From JALOOE01 sp964423545 (lineage in GTDB: Bacteria; Chloroflexota; Anaerolineae; CG2-30-64-16), in NCBI GenBank assembly GCA_964423545.1, contig CAYRFV010000017.1, forward strand, positions 1 through 35,444: DNA of 35,444 bases. The letters are read 5' to 3'. The notes beneath the pieces are model-generated. The model did not search any database. It had not been told where the DNA came from and worked only from the letters and a program-made list of their open reading frames with translations. Positions within the stretch are counted from its first letter, which is position 1. Each line of letters starts with the position of its first letter. A program made the position numbers and the translations under genes. This document shows, piece after piece, positions 7,276 to 15,244 of the stretch.

Positions 7276-10200
7276 ATGGCCTTTCGTTCCTTCCGCGTCA
7301 GCTTCCTGTTCGCGCTTGCCGGCGTCCTGTTGGCGGCGACGGCCTTCGCGACCCCGCCGGCCGCACTGGCCGCGGAGGCGCCCCCCACGCTCGTCGCAAT
7401 CGACCCCGCAGCGGCCTACAACTACCAGCGCGTGACCGTGACCCTCACCGGCGCCGGTTTCGAGGCGACCCCCAAGGTCTTCCTGAACAACACGCCGCTC
7501 CCCGAGGTCACCCTGGTCAGCTCGACCACGCTGACGGCCACCGTTCCCGCCGACCTGCCCGGCGGCGCCTATGCCCTCACTGTGTTCAATCCCGATGGCC
7601 AGAGCGCTGCCCTGCCGGGCGCCTTCACGGTGCTCCTGAGCGGCGATGGGACGCTGAGCCCCTGGCAGATGACGACTTCGCTGGCGACAGCGCGACAAGG
7701 TCACAGCGTGGTTGCCGTCGGCAACTATCTCTATGTCTTAGGCGGAGGCGTACCAGGTGTATCCGGTAGTTCCAATAGTGTAGAGCGAGCGGCCCTCCAT
7801 GAGGACGGAACGCTCGGCGAGTGGGAGCCTATGGCTGCCATGGTCATGCCGAGAGCAGGTCTGAGGGCAGTGGTGTCCGACGGCTACATCTACGCGGTGG
7901 GCGGCGTTCTCGGATTATTAAGAAGTGTGGAGTATGCCGCCATCAACGACGATGGCTCGCTCGGCCCCTGGCAGCTGACCACCTCGATGACCGGGAACAG
8001 AGACGAGCTGGGCGCAGTGGCAGTCAACGGCTACCTCTACGCCCTTGGCGGAGTAGACGGCGAATTGCTGAAAAGCGTGGAGCGAGCGCCGATCCAGGCC
8101 GACGGATCCCTGGGACCCTGGCAGCCCACGACCCCGATGACATCATTTCGCGCTGCGTTCGCGGCCGTCCAGGCGGACGGCTATATCTACGCGCTGGGGG
8201 GTGACGGTGACGGACTGAGCAGCGTGGAGCGAGCGGCCGTCGCCGCTGACGGCGCGCTCGGGTCCTGGCAGCCGATGCCTTCCCTGTCTTCACCGCGGAA
8301 CAACTTTGCGGCCGTGGTGGCGCAGGGCTACCTCTTTGCGGTCGGGGGCACGGACGACGTCTTCCGCTACTTAGGCGTCGAGCGCACCGCCATCGGTGCG
8401 GACGGCTCCCTGCATGGCTGGCAGACCGTCGCTCCCATGACACGGCCTCTGAGCGTCCCGGGAGCTGCAGCAGCCAATGCCCGGCTCTACGTCGTCGGCG
8501 GAGAAGTTATGAGTATTGGCAGCACCAGCGAAGTCGCATGGGCGGAGATCAGCCCAGTGTCGCTGGACGCCTTCTCCCCACCGGCCATTCGCTCGGCTCA
8601 GGCCGCAACGGTGACGGTAGCCGGGAGGAACTTCCTGCCGCCGCCGGCCGTGGCGCTCGGGCCGGCCGGCCTGGCCACAAGTTATGTCTCCTCGACGACG
8701 CTCACCGCCGCCCTGCCGAGCTGGCTAAGCAGCGGTTCGTACACCGCGACGCTCACCAACGGCGACGGCCGCACCGCAACGCTCGCCCACGCGCTGCGGG
8801 TGGACGACACCGCGCCGACGCCCCTGAGCTTCGCCATCAATGGCGGAGCCGCCAGCACGAACGCCATCTCCGTGACGCTGTCGGTCGCAGCCTCCGATCC
8901 CGACGACGCCGTGGCCGGCATGCGCTTTGCGAATGACGGGAGTGAGTGGAGCGCATGGCGCCCGTACGCCGCATCCGCTTCCTGGTCGCTGCCGGACGGC
9001 GACGGCCCGAAAACGATCCATGCACAGTTCCAGGACACCGTGGGCAACGCCTCCGACATCGTGTCGGCCACGATCACGCTCGATACGGTGGCCCCTTCAG
9101 GCGCCGTGGTGATCGCGGGCGGCGCCGACTACGCACTGTCGACCGGCGTGACGCTCGCGCTCGCCGCGAGCGACGAGACCAGCGGCCTGGCGGACATGAG
9201 CTTCGGCAACGAGGCCGGCCCCTGGTCGGCGTGGGAACCCTATGCGGCGAGCCTAGCCTGGACGCTGTCCGGCGGCGACGGGCAGAAGACCGTCTGGGCG
9301 CGGCTCAGGGATCAGGCAGGCAATGTCTCCGCAGGGTTCAGCGATGTCATCGTGCTGGATACGACGCCCCCGACCGCGGCCGTCAGCGCCCTCGGCAGCT
9401 ATCAGCCGGCCACACCCTTCACCGTGACGTGGTCCGGCGCGGATGCCAACAGCGGGGTGGCCAGCTACGATATCCAGGTGCGCGATCAGGAGGGCGACTG
9501 GACGGACTGGATCACCGCTACCACCGGACTGGCCGCCCCCTTCGCCGGACAGGACAGCCATGTCTATGCGTTCCGCGCCCGGGCGCACGATGGCGCCGGC
9601 CACGTCAGCGCCTATGGCGCCGGCGACGCACAGACGGTCGTCGATCTCACGCCGCCCCAGGCGACGGCGCTGGCGATCAACGAGGGCGCACTGAGCGCCA
9701 CCGTGATCAATGTCTCCCTGGACTTCGCGGCCAGCGACGCCACCAGCGGCGTGGCGCAGATGCGATTCTCCAATGATGGCGCGGCCTGGGGCGCCTGGCA
9801 GGACTATGCTCCCAAGGCCGTGTGGCTCCTGGCGCCCGGCGACGGTCCGAAGACCGTCTATGCGATGGCGCGCGATGCGGCAGGCCATGACTCGACGCCC
9901 ATCACGGCATCCATCGACCTCGATACCGCCGCCACCGCCAACTACGGCGTCACCATCAACGAGGGCGCACTGTTCACCAATCGCATCACCGTCACCCTGA
10001 CCATCGGCGCACGCGCCGGCACCTCCCGCATGATGGTGAGCAACGACGGCGGCTTCGCCGGCGCGCAGTGGGAGCCCTTTGCGTCGCGCAAGGGCTGGAC
10101 GATCACGCAGTATGGCAGCACCATCCTGCCGCGCGTCGTGTACGTCCGCTACGGCGACACCGCAGGCAACGTCTTGAGCAGTGTCCAAGACGATATCATC

Positions 10201-10527
10201 CTGGACATGAGCCCGCCCACCGGCTCCGTCAGCGTGGTCGGGTATGCCGCCCAGGCGCCGGACCGGCGCGAGGCGAGCGCACACACCGTCACCCTGCTGC
10301 TCTCCGCCACCGATGACGTCAGCGGAGTCGGTCACATGCGCCTTTCGGGCGCGCCGACGTTCGCCGGCGCTGCCTGGCAGACCTATACGCCCGTCTACAG
10401 CTGGTCTGTCGGCGGCGAGCCGGCCGTGTACGTCCAGTATCGTGACAATGCGGGCAATGTCTCGCTCACCTACTCCGCTCCATTGCCCGCCTCGCATCGG
10501 CAATTTCTGCCCCTGATTCTGCGGTAG
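7276..10527 (+). CDS. Secreted multidomain protein: IPT/TIG, six Kelch blades, six Ig-like repeats
   Basis: This 1083-residue exported protein of unknown ligand has a signal peptide at about 1-33, with a hydrophobic core ending in Ala-rich sequence. An IPT/TIG-like domain follows at about 38-117. Six Kelch repeats follow at about 125-430, recognisable by the blade strands LYVLGG, IYAVGG, LYALGG, IYALGG, LFAVGG and LYVVGG. A second IPT/TIG-like domain lies at about 432-510. Six Ig-like repeats of about 92 residues follow, each with a pattern like MRFSNDG, W-x-x-W, DGPKTVYA, D-x-x-G-N-x-S. The chain ends in HRQFLPLILR with no anchor helix, LPXTG or dockerin. The start is fixed by AGGAGGGG four bases before the ATG. 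It probably forms a cell-surface propeller on a beta-rich stalk for carbohydrate or protein binding. It is monocistronic. Confidence 0.88.
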   Translation: MAFRSFRVSFLFALAGVLLAATAFATPPAALAAEAPPTLVAIDPAAAYNYQRVTVTLTGAGFEATPKVFLNNTPLPEVTLVSSTTLTATVPADLPGGAYALTVFNPDGQSAALPGAFTVLLSGDGTLSPWQMTTSLATARQGHSVVAVGNYLYVLGGGVPGVSGSSNSVERAALHEDGTLGEWEPMAAMVMPRAGLRAVVSDGYIYAVGGVLGLLRSVEYAAINDDGSLGPWQLTTSMTGNRDELGAVAVNGYLYALGGVDGELLKSVERAPIQADGSLGPWQPTTPMTSFRAAFAAVQADGYIYALGGDGDGLSSVERAAVAADGALGSWQPMPSLSSPRNNFAAVVAQGYLFAVGGTDDVFRYLGVERTAIGADGSLHGWQTVAPMTRPLSVPGAAAANARLYVVGGEVMSIGSTSEVAWAEISPVSLDAFSPPAIRSAQAATVTVAGRNFLPPPAVALGPAGLATSYVSSTTLTAALPSWLSSGSYTATLTNGDGRTATLAHALRVDDTAPTPLSFAINGGAASTNAISVTLSVAASDPDDAVAGMRFANDGSEWSAWRPYAASASWSLPDGDGPKTIHAQFQDTVGNASDIVSATITLDTVAPSGAVVIAGGADYALSTGVTLALAASDETSGLADMSFGNEAGPWSAWEPYAASLAWTLSGGDGQKTVWARLRDQAGNVSAGFSDVIVLDTTPPTAAVSALGSYQPATPFTVTWSGADANSGVASYDIQVRDQEGDWTDWITATTGLAAPFAGQDSHVYAFRARAHDGAGHVSAYGAGDAQTVVDLTPPQATALAINEGALSATVINVSLDFAASDATSGVAQMRFSNDGAAWGAWQDYAPKAVWLLAPGDGPKTVYAMARDAAGHDSTPITASIDLDTAATANYGVTINEGALFTNRITVTLTIGARAGTSRMMVSNDGGFAGAQWEPFASRKGWTITQYGSTILPRVVYVRYGDTAGNVLSSVQDDIILDMSPPTGSVSVVGYAAQAPDRREASAHTVTLLLSATDDVSGVGHMRLSGAPTFAGAAWQTYTPVYSWSVGGEPAVYVQYRDNAGNVSLTYSAPLPASHRQFLPLILR

Positions 10528-10582
10528 CGAGCGGCTCATACCGGCCACCGGGCGATCTGACCGCAAGGCGGAGCGGAGCAGC

Positions 10583-10633
10583 GCACGGGGCCGTGCCAAC
10601 GCACGGGGCCGTGCCAACGCACGGGGCCGTGCC
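10583..10633. repeat. tandem palindromic repeat, 18-bp unit x 2.8
   Basis: The unit GCACGGGGCCGTGCCAAC occurs at 10583-10600 and 10601-10618, and its first 15 bases recur at 10619-10633, with no mismatches. Each unit contains GCACGG-GG-CCGTGC. Adjacent units also pair as CCGTGC-CAAC-GCACGG, a six-bp stem with a four-base loop. The RNA could form two successive hairpins 56 bases after the Kelch-gene stop. This may be a terminator or 3'-stabilising element, or a slippage-expanded repeat. Confidence 0.8.
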
Positions 10634-10701
10634 GTCGAAAGATTCGATGGGCTCGTGCGCGGCCGCGCGACGCCCCCGGCCGCGCGCTGGCTGCCGCAAC
10701 G

Positions 10702-10730
10702 TTGACGGTTCCGCACTCTTGGAGTATATT
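10702..10730 (+). promoter_or_regulatory. strong promoter placed for a leaderless mRNA
   Basis: TTGACG (10702-10707) and TATATT (10725-10730) are separated by 17 bases, 5/6 and 5/6 matches. The next ATG is at 10742, only 11 bases after the -10. A typical start point seven bases past the -10 would leave a leader of about 4 bases. No ribosome binding site is visible. Confidence 0.65.
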
Positions 10731-10741
10731 CCCGGCCAGCC

Positions 10742-11230
10742 ATGAATTGCCCGAATTGCAGTGCGCCCATGCGTCTGGACCGGGACAGGCTCGTCTTCAC
10801 GTGCGAGTACTGTGCAACGGTCGTCTTTCCGCAGGAGTCGGACGACGGGATTCGCGTCCTCGGCGAACCCACGCCGTTCGAGTGCCCCGCATGCCACCGG
10901 CTCCTGGTGTGGGCTTCCGTCGATCGGACGATGGTCTCGATCTGCGAGAACTGCCGGGGGCTGCTGATCGCCCAGCCGATCTTCTATGACACGATCCGCT
11001 ACCTTCGAGCGCGCGCAGTGCAGCCGTCGCTCGCCCCGCGGCCGGCCGACCTCACGGAGCTGAAACGCCACATCCGCTGCCCGAAGTGCCGGCGGCCGAT
11101 GGACGTCCATCCCTATGGAGGTCCGGGCAATGTGATCGTGGATAACTGCCCGCGCTGTGGTCTGCTGTGGCTGGATACCGGCGAGCTCACGCGAATCGTT
11201 CGAACACGGGAACTCAAGGACGGCCGCTAG
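10742..11230 (+). CDS. Triple zinc-ribbon protein with C-terminal TFIIB-type zinc finger
   Basis: This 162-residue cytoplasmic protein has twelve cysteines in six CxxC pairs that form three zinc ribbons: C3/C6 with C21/C24, C48/C51 with C68/C71, and C113/C116 with C136/C139. The last ribbon ends in CPRCGLLWLDTGEL, the hallmark of the zf-TFIIB family of small bacterial zinc proteins. An Arg-rich linker (about 86-111) separates ribbons two and three. The ATG at 10742 is the first possible start after the promoter and is the start of the first CxxC, so a downstream start would destroy the first ribbon. The likely mRNA is leaderless. The function is unknown; such proteins are often thought to bind nucleic acid or other proteins. 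It is followed within a few bases by a small ORF and the phosphatase gene. Confidence 0.85.
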   Translation: MNCPNCSAPMRLDRDRLVFTCEYCATVVFPQESDDGIRVLGEPTPFECPACHRLLVWASVDRTMVSICENCRGLLIAQPIFYDTIRYLRARAVQPSLAPRPADLTELKRHIRCPKCRRPMDVHPYGGPGNVIVDNCPRCGLLWLDTGELTRIVRTRELKDGR

Positions 11231-11233
11231 GCG

Positions 11234-11314
11234 ATGGCGCGGCCCAGCGCGCCGCCCCTCTCCCCCGACGACCTCGCCGCCATCGCCATCCCAACGGAGC
11301 TGCTTGCAGGATGA
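11234..11314 (+). CDS. possible 26-residue ORF coupled to the phosphatase gene
   Basis: An ATG three bases after the zinc-ribbon stop opens 26 codons with GC-rich third positions (ending AIAIPTELLAG). Its TGA overlaps the ATG of the histidine phosphatase in an ATGA junction. The phosphatase start lacks a well-spaced ribosome binding site, so this ORF may deliver ribosomes to it by translational coupling. It could also be chance in GC-rich DNA. It resembles no protein that I recognise. Confidence 0.35.
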   Translation: MARPSAPPLSPDDLAAIAIPTELLAG

Positions 11315-12015
11315 GCCAGACGCATTTCATCCTGGTCCGCCACGGCGAGACCCTCTGGAACCTGGAGGGACGCCGGCAGGGCCAGGCCGACAGCCCGCTG
11401 ACCCCGCTGGGGGTCGCCCAGGCGCGGGCCATTGCTCACAGACTGGCCGGCGAAGGGGCCGACGCGCTCTACAGCAGCGACTTGCCGCGCGCCCTCCTGA
11501 CGGCCGAACAGATCAGTGCAGCCTGCGGCCTGCCGGTGGTCGCCGACGCGCAACTGCGTGAAAAGAGCTTCGGCGTGCTGGAAGGGCTGCGGCCCGACGA
11601 GGTGCTGGTGAGATACCCTGAGGTGGCGGCGCACCTCGAGCGAAAATCGCCCGATTACGCGCCCCCAGGCGGCGAAAGTCTTGCGGCTGCGCAACGACGC
11701 GGCATTGCGGCGCTGACCGGGCTCGCGCGGCGGCATCCCGGCGGCCGTCTGATCGTCGTCTCACACGGCGCCCTGCTCGGCATCTTCCTGCGACACGTCC
11801 TGGGCATCTCGCTCAGCGCGCCGCGGCGCTTCGCGCTCCAGAACGGCAGCCTGAGCTTTGTCTCGCACCGCGCCGCGGAGGACGCCTGGTTCATCTCCGC
11901 GATGGGTGAAACATCGCATCTTCGCTCACTGAACGGCATCGCGGCAGATGTCGCTGCGGGTCGTGAGCCAGGGAAAGAGGACAATGCGCATTCTCGTCGG
12001 TGCGTTCGGACATAA
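11311..12015 (+). CDS. Histidine phosphatase family protein (phosphoglycerate mutase-like)
   Basis: This 234-residue enzyme of the branch-1 histidine phosphatase superfamily hydrolyses or transfers phosphate through a phosphohistidine. The start MSQTHFILVRHGET places the catalytic R10-H11-G12 at the usual distance from the N-terminus. Other family marks are LTPLGVAQA, YSSDLPRALLTAE, REKSFGVLEG (probable proton donor Glu) and VVSHGALLGIF with the second catalytic His. The open frame extends 48 codons upstream, but that part is Arg-rich non-coding-like sequence, so the ATG at 11311 is preferred. The 3' end overlaps the M81 gene by 32 bases. Substrate possibilities include cobalamin-pathway or sugar phosphates; none is favoured by the context. 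Confidence 0.88.
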   Translation: MSQTHFILVRHGETLWNLEGRRQGQADSPLTPLGVAQARAIAHRLAGEGADALYSSDLPRALLTAEQISAACGLPVVADAQLREKSFGVLEGLRPDEVLVRYPEVAAHLERKSPDYAPPGGESLAAAQRRGIAALTGLARRHPGGRLIVVSHGALLGIFLRHVLGISLSAPRRFALQNGSLSFVSHRAAEDAWFISAMGETSHLRSLNGIAADVAAGREPGKEDNAHSRRCVRT

Positions 12016-13638
12016 GTCTAATACGTTCACACCCTTCCTGACCACCGAGGAAGATTTCCTCGCTCGATGGGGCCCGGAGTCGCTGCGCGAGCCGCTCGGC
12101 CACGGCGCGTTCGCAGGCATCGTCGATGTCCTGCGCAGACATGCGGATGTCGAGCTGGCGCCCTCGGTGACCGCCTGGGCGATGCCCGGCGGCGTGGTGG
12201 CGCGGCCTGCCTATGCGCGCTTCAAGTCGGGCATCCTCGCGGCGGCGCACCGGGTCGACGGCGTCTGCCTGGCGCTGCACGGCGCCATGCGCGCCGAGGG
12301 TCTGGACTACTGCGAGGATGACCTGCTCGGCGCACTGCGCAGCCAGGTCGGCCCCGGCGTGCCGATCGTCATCGCGCTCGACATGCACGCCAATCTGATC
12401 CGCGACACGATGCGCCACCTCGATGCGCTGGTCGCCTACAAGACGGCGCCGCACGACGATGCCTTNNNNNNNNNNNNNNNNNNNNNNNNNNNNNNNNNNN
12501 NNNNNNNNNNNNNNNNNNNNNNNNNNNNNNNNNNNNNNNNNNNNNNNNNNNNNNNNNNNNNNNNNTGCGCCACCTCGATGCGCTGGTCGCCTACAAGACG
12601 GCGCCGCACGACGATGCCTTCGAGACCGGCCAGCGGGCCGCCGAGATGTTGATGCAGATCCTCAAGGACGGCGTGCGACCGGCCATCGGCTTCGCCAAAA
12701 TCCCGTTCCTGCTGCCCGGCGAGATGGCGCAGACCGCCCTGGACCCGATGAAGGAGATGATGGAGCGGGTTGCCCGCACCGAACGCACGGCCGGTGTGCT
12801 CTCCGCCTCGCTGATGAACGGCCATTGCTGGGCCGACGTGCCCGACATCGGCGTCGTCGCGGCCGTCGTGACCGACGGCGACCCGGCGTTGGCGCAGCGG
12901 GAAGCGGACCGCATCGCCGCGGCAGTCTGGTCGCGGCGCGGCGACTTCGCCGTCAGCGCAGAGGCCTACGGCAGCGAAGAAGCTGTCGAGAAGGCGCTCG
13001 CGGCGACGGAACCCACCGTCTTTCTGTCCGATTCGGGCGATAATCCTGGCGCGGGCGGCTCCACCGATGTCCCTGCGCTCCTGGAGGCGCTGCTGGCGCG
13101 CGAGGCGCGGGGCGTGGTCTACGCAGGGTTGTGGGATCGCGGCGCAGTCGAAGCGTGCCTGGCCGCGGGGGTCGGAGCGGAGATTACCCTGGAGATCGGC
13201 GGCAAGCTGGATGTGCGGCACGGCAGGCCGCTGCGCGTGTCCGGCGTCGTGCGCTCGCTGTTCGACGGCGTGTGGGTGCGCGGCGGATTGCGGCAGCCGA
13301 TGGGACGCACCCGGCTGGGACCGATCGCTGTGCTGAACGTGGCCGGGATCGACATCGTGCTCACGGCGACGCGCCACAGCTTCGAGGATCCGGTCCAGCT
13401 GCGAGTGCTCGGGTTGGAGCCGCTGGACTACCGGATCGTCGTACTCAAACGCGGCTATCTGACCACCGAGTTTGCGCGCATTGCGCCGCGCTCGATCCTG
13501 GCGTTCACGCCGGGCTGCACCAACTGCCGGGTCGGCGAGATGGCGTTCCGCCGGGTCAGGCGGCCGCTCTATCCGTTGGACCCGGACGCAGCCTGGACGC
13601 AGCCTGGACCCAGCACACCAGAGAGGAGATCCCCATGA
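11984..13638 (+). CDS. M81 family metallopeptidase (MlrC-like), interrupted by an artefactual gap
   Basis: This zinc-dependent hydrolase is of the microcystinase C (MlrC) family, which cleaves linear peptides. N-terminal motifs are GHKSNTF (9-15), LALHGAM with His99, ALDMH with Asp133 and His135, and KTAPHDD with His157. The spacing 34-2-22 between these residues agrees with the metal-site pattern I remember for MlrC. The C-terminal half contains the typical DSGDNPGAGGSTD and ends with YRIVVLKRGYLTTEFARIAP and FTPGCTNC. As given, the frame breaks at 100 Ns. Deleting the Ns and one copy of a 55-bp flank joins both halves in frame, giving 499 residues, a normal family length. The start at 11984 follows AAAGAGG by four bases. 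It overlaps the phosphatase by 32 bases and the next gene by four. Confidence 0.9.
12411..12465 (+). repeat. 55-bp sequence left of the gap, identical to 12566-12620
   Basis: These 55 bases match 12566-12620 base for base, directly abutting both edges of the N-run. They encode the HLDALVAYKTAPHDD stretch of the M81 enzyme, which is found once in family members. This is an unmerged contig overlap, not a biological duplication. Confidence 0.93.
12466..12565. other. assembly gap of exactly 100 Ns
   Basis: A run of exactly 100 N is the usual placeholder for a gap of unknown size. The identical 55-bp flanks indicate the two contigs really overlap and no sequence is missing. Confidence 0.95.
12566..12620 (+). 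repeat. 55-bp sequence right of the gap, second copy
   Basis: It is the second copy of the contig-end overlap described at 12411-12465. Together with the Ns it adds 155 bases, which is not a multiple of three and so causes an apparent frameshift in the M81 gene. Confidence 0.93.
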
Positions 13639-13880
13639 TTCACGTCTTTGACGCCGACACCGGCGCCAGCCTGGGCGCCATCACGGACGCCCAACTCAAG
13701 TTCCTCACGGATCAGATGGAAGAGGAATCGCCCACCGACCAGGATTACTGGATCAGCGTGGATGAGGTGGACGCGTTCGAGGCGGAGGGCGCGGATCCCG
13801 CGTTGGTCGCTTTCCTGCGCAACGCGCTGGGGAAACGCGATGAGATGACCATCCGCTGGCAACGGGAATCGACGCGCTAA
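13635..13880 (+). CDS. small acidic conserved-type protein, unknown function
   Basis: This 81-residue protein begins MIHVFDADTGASLGAI and has a strongly acidic centre (DQMEEESPTDQDYWI, VDEVDAFEAEG), ending in a basic tail. It looks like a single compact alpha/beta domain: a first strand-turn-strand, a DAQLKFLTDQ helix, then helices around DEVDAF and PALVAFLRNALG. I recall small proteins of this general pattern in Chloroflexota and some cyanobacteria, with no established function. The ATG overlaps the M81 stop in an ATGA junction with GAGAGGAG eight bases upstream, so the two genes are almost certainly co-translated. Its stop overlaps the stop of the convergent M20 gene by four bases. There is no signal peptide or membrane segment. 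Confidence 0.8.
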   Translation: MIHVFDADTGASLGAITDAQLKFLTDQMEEESPTDQDYWISVDEVDAFEAEGADPALVAFLRNALGKRDEMTIRWQRESTR

Positions 13881-15019
13881 CTGCGCAGCAGCCCTGCCAG
13901 CAGCGCCGCGCGTTCCGGCAGAGACGACACCACGACATGCTCGTGCAGCGCATGGCCGCCATCGCCCATCACTCCCAGGCCATCGAGCGTGGGCACGCCC
14001 AGCGCGGCCGTGAAATTGCCGTCGGATGCGCCGCCGGTGCCGGTCTCTGAGATCGGGATGCCGATCTCCGCAGCGATCGCTTCGGCGCGTCCGTACAGGG
14101 TCATGATCGCGGCAGAGCGCACCATCGGAGGACGGTTGAGGCCGCCCGTCACCGCGACCAGGGCGCCGGGCAGATGGGGTTTCGCCCCGCGCAGCGCGGC
14201 GTCGATGCGAGCCGCTTCGGCCTCGTTCATCACGCGCACATCGACCTCGGCCCAGGCGCGCTCCGGAACGACGTTGCTGCGCGTGCCGCCCTGCACCACA
14301 CCCACATTCACGGTCGTGCCGGCCGCGTAGTCAGTCAGCGCCTCGAAGGCGACGATGTGGCGCGCCAGCTCCGTGATCGCATTGATCCCCTGGTCGTGTG
14401 CGGCGCCCGCGTGCGCCGAGCGGCCCGTCACCGTCACGGTGTACTGTCCCACACCCTTGCGCCACGTCTTCAGCGAGCCGCGCGGCGGCAGAGCCGGCTC
14501 CAGGACGAACGCCGCCTCATGCGCCAACGCCTCAGCCTCGATCAGGCCGCGCGACGCGTCGCTGCCGGTTTCCTCGTCCGACGTGATCAGCAGCGTGATG
14601 CGACGCTCGGGCAGCAGGCCGAGCTCGATCAGCGCGCGCAGGGCTCCGAGCGCCACCACGATGCCGCCTTTCATGTCGAACGCGCCCGGCCCATAGAGCC
14701 GGCCGTCAGCGAGGCGCACCGGCCGCTGCGCCAGCGTGCCGAGATCCCACACCGTATCCATGTGACAGAGCAGCAGGATGCCCCGGCCGGTCGCATGCGC
14801 GTTCCAGCGCGCTCGCACAAAGTCGCCTGCGGTGCTCTGCGACAGAAGCTCGACCTCCGCGCCGAGGGCCTGCGCCTGCTCGGACAGGAACACCGCGAGC
14901 CGGTCGAGTGCAGGCTTGGCGTCCGTCGGAGACTCCTGTTCGACCAACCGGGTGAGGAGCGCAACAAGCGCGGGCTGCTGCTCGCGCAGATGAGCCAGGA
15001 GGGACTGATTCGGGGTCAT
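13877..15019 (-). CDS. M20 family metallopeptidase (carboxypeptidase G2-like)
   Basis: This 380-residue enzyme is a co-catalytic zinc peptidase that removes C-terminal residues or opens N-acyl amino acids. The motifs are in order: LLCHMDTVW with His86 and Asp88, GPGAFDMKGG with the bridging Asp115, SDEETGS with catalytic Glu149 and ligand Glu150, a VLEPA ligand Glu near 173, the dimerisation-domain GRSAHAG, and the last ligand His in GDGGHALHEHV near the C-terminus. There is no signal peptide, so it is probably cytoplasmic. The ATG at 15019 has only a weak ribosome binding site (GAGTGAG). It is convergent with the M81/small-protein operon, with a four-base stop-to-stop overlap. A shared role in peptide breakdown with M81 is plausible but inferred. 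Confidence 0.92.
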   Translation of the reverse strand: MTPNQSLLAHLREQQPALVALLTRLVEQESPTDAKPALDRLAVFLSEQAQALGAEVELLSQSTAGDFVRARWNAHATGRGILLLCHMDTVWDLGTLAQRPVRLADGRLYGPGAFDMKGGIVVALGALRALIELGLLPERRITLLITSDEETGSDASRGLIEAEALAHEAAFVLEPALPPRGSLKTWRKGVGQYTVTVTGRSAHAGAAHDQGINAITELARHIVAFEALTDYAAGTTVNVGVVQGGTRSNVVPERAWAEVDVRVMNEAEAARIDAALRGAKPHLPGALVAVTGGLNRPPMVRSAAIMTLYGRAEAIAAEIGIPISETGTGGASDGNFTAALGVPTLDGLGVMGDGGHALHEHVVVSSLPERAALLAGLLRS

Positions 15020-15083
15020 CGCTCACTCGCTTGCTGGAAAAGCTGCTGTATGGGCGAGGCCGCCCAACGCATGGTGACGGATC

Positions 15084-15115
15084 GGGCGCAAAGACCGGCC
15101 GCACAGACTGCGCCC
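15084..15115. repeat. inverted repeat upstream of the M20 gene
   Basis: GGGCGCA (15084-15090) and TGCGCCC (15109-15115) are exact reverse complements around an 18-base loop, 65 bases before the M20 start. It could fold in the mRNA leader. The role is unknown. Confidence 0.4.
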
Positions 15116-15166
15116 GGACGGCGCTATCTGTGCGGCGCGGCTCAAAGAATCATGTCCATCGTTGGG

Positions 15167-15224
15167 CCCGGCTGGAGGATGGGTGGCGCCTGCCTTCTCC
15201 CACACGCCGCCCGCTCCAGCCGGG
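15167..15224 (-). terminator. 11-bp inverted repeat after the GEVED-protein gene
   Basis: CCCGGCTGGAG (15167-15177) and CTCCAGCCGGG (15214-15224) are exact reverse complements with a 36-base loop, starting 20 bases past the stop of the leftward gene at 15245. No T-run follows. It is best read as a candidate terminator or 3'-end structure between two leftward genes. Confidence 0.45.
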
Positions 15225-15244
15225 TGCAGTCGCAACTTCTCAGG

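Noticed and set aside
9253..10872. 539-codon open frame on the minus strand
   Set aside because: It is antisense to the Ig-like repeats of the Kelch protein, with repetitive Arg/Gly/Val composition. The repeated TAPCVG segment is only the tandem DNA repeat read in reverse.
12411..12620. true direct repeat or insertion in the M81 gene
   Set aside because: The two copies abut a 100-N placeholder on both sides and one copy restores the frame, so an assembly overlap explains it fully.
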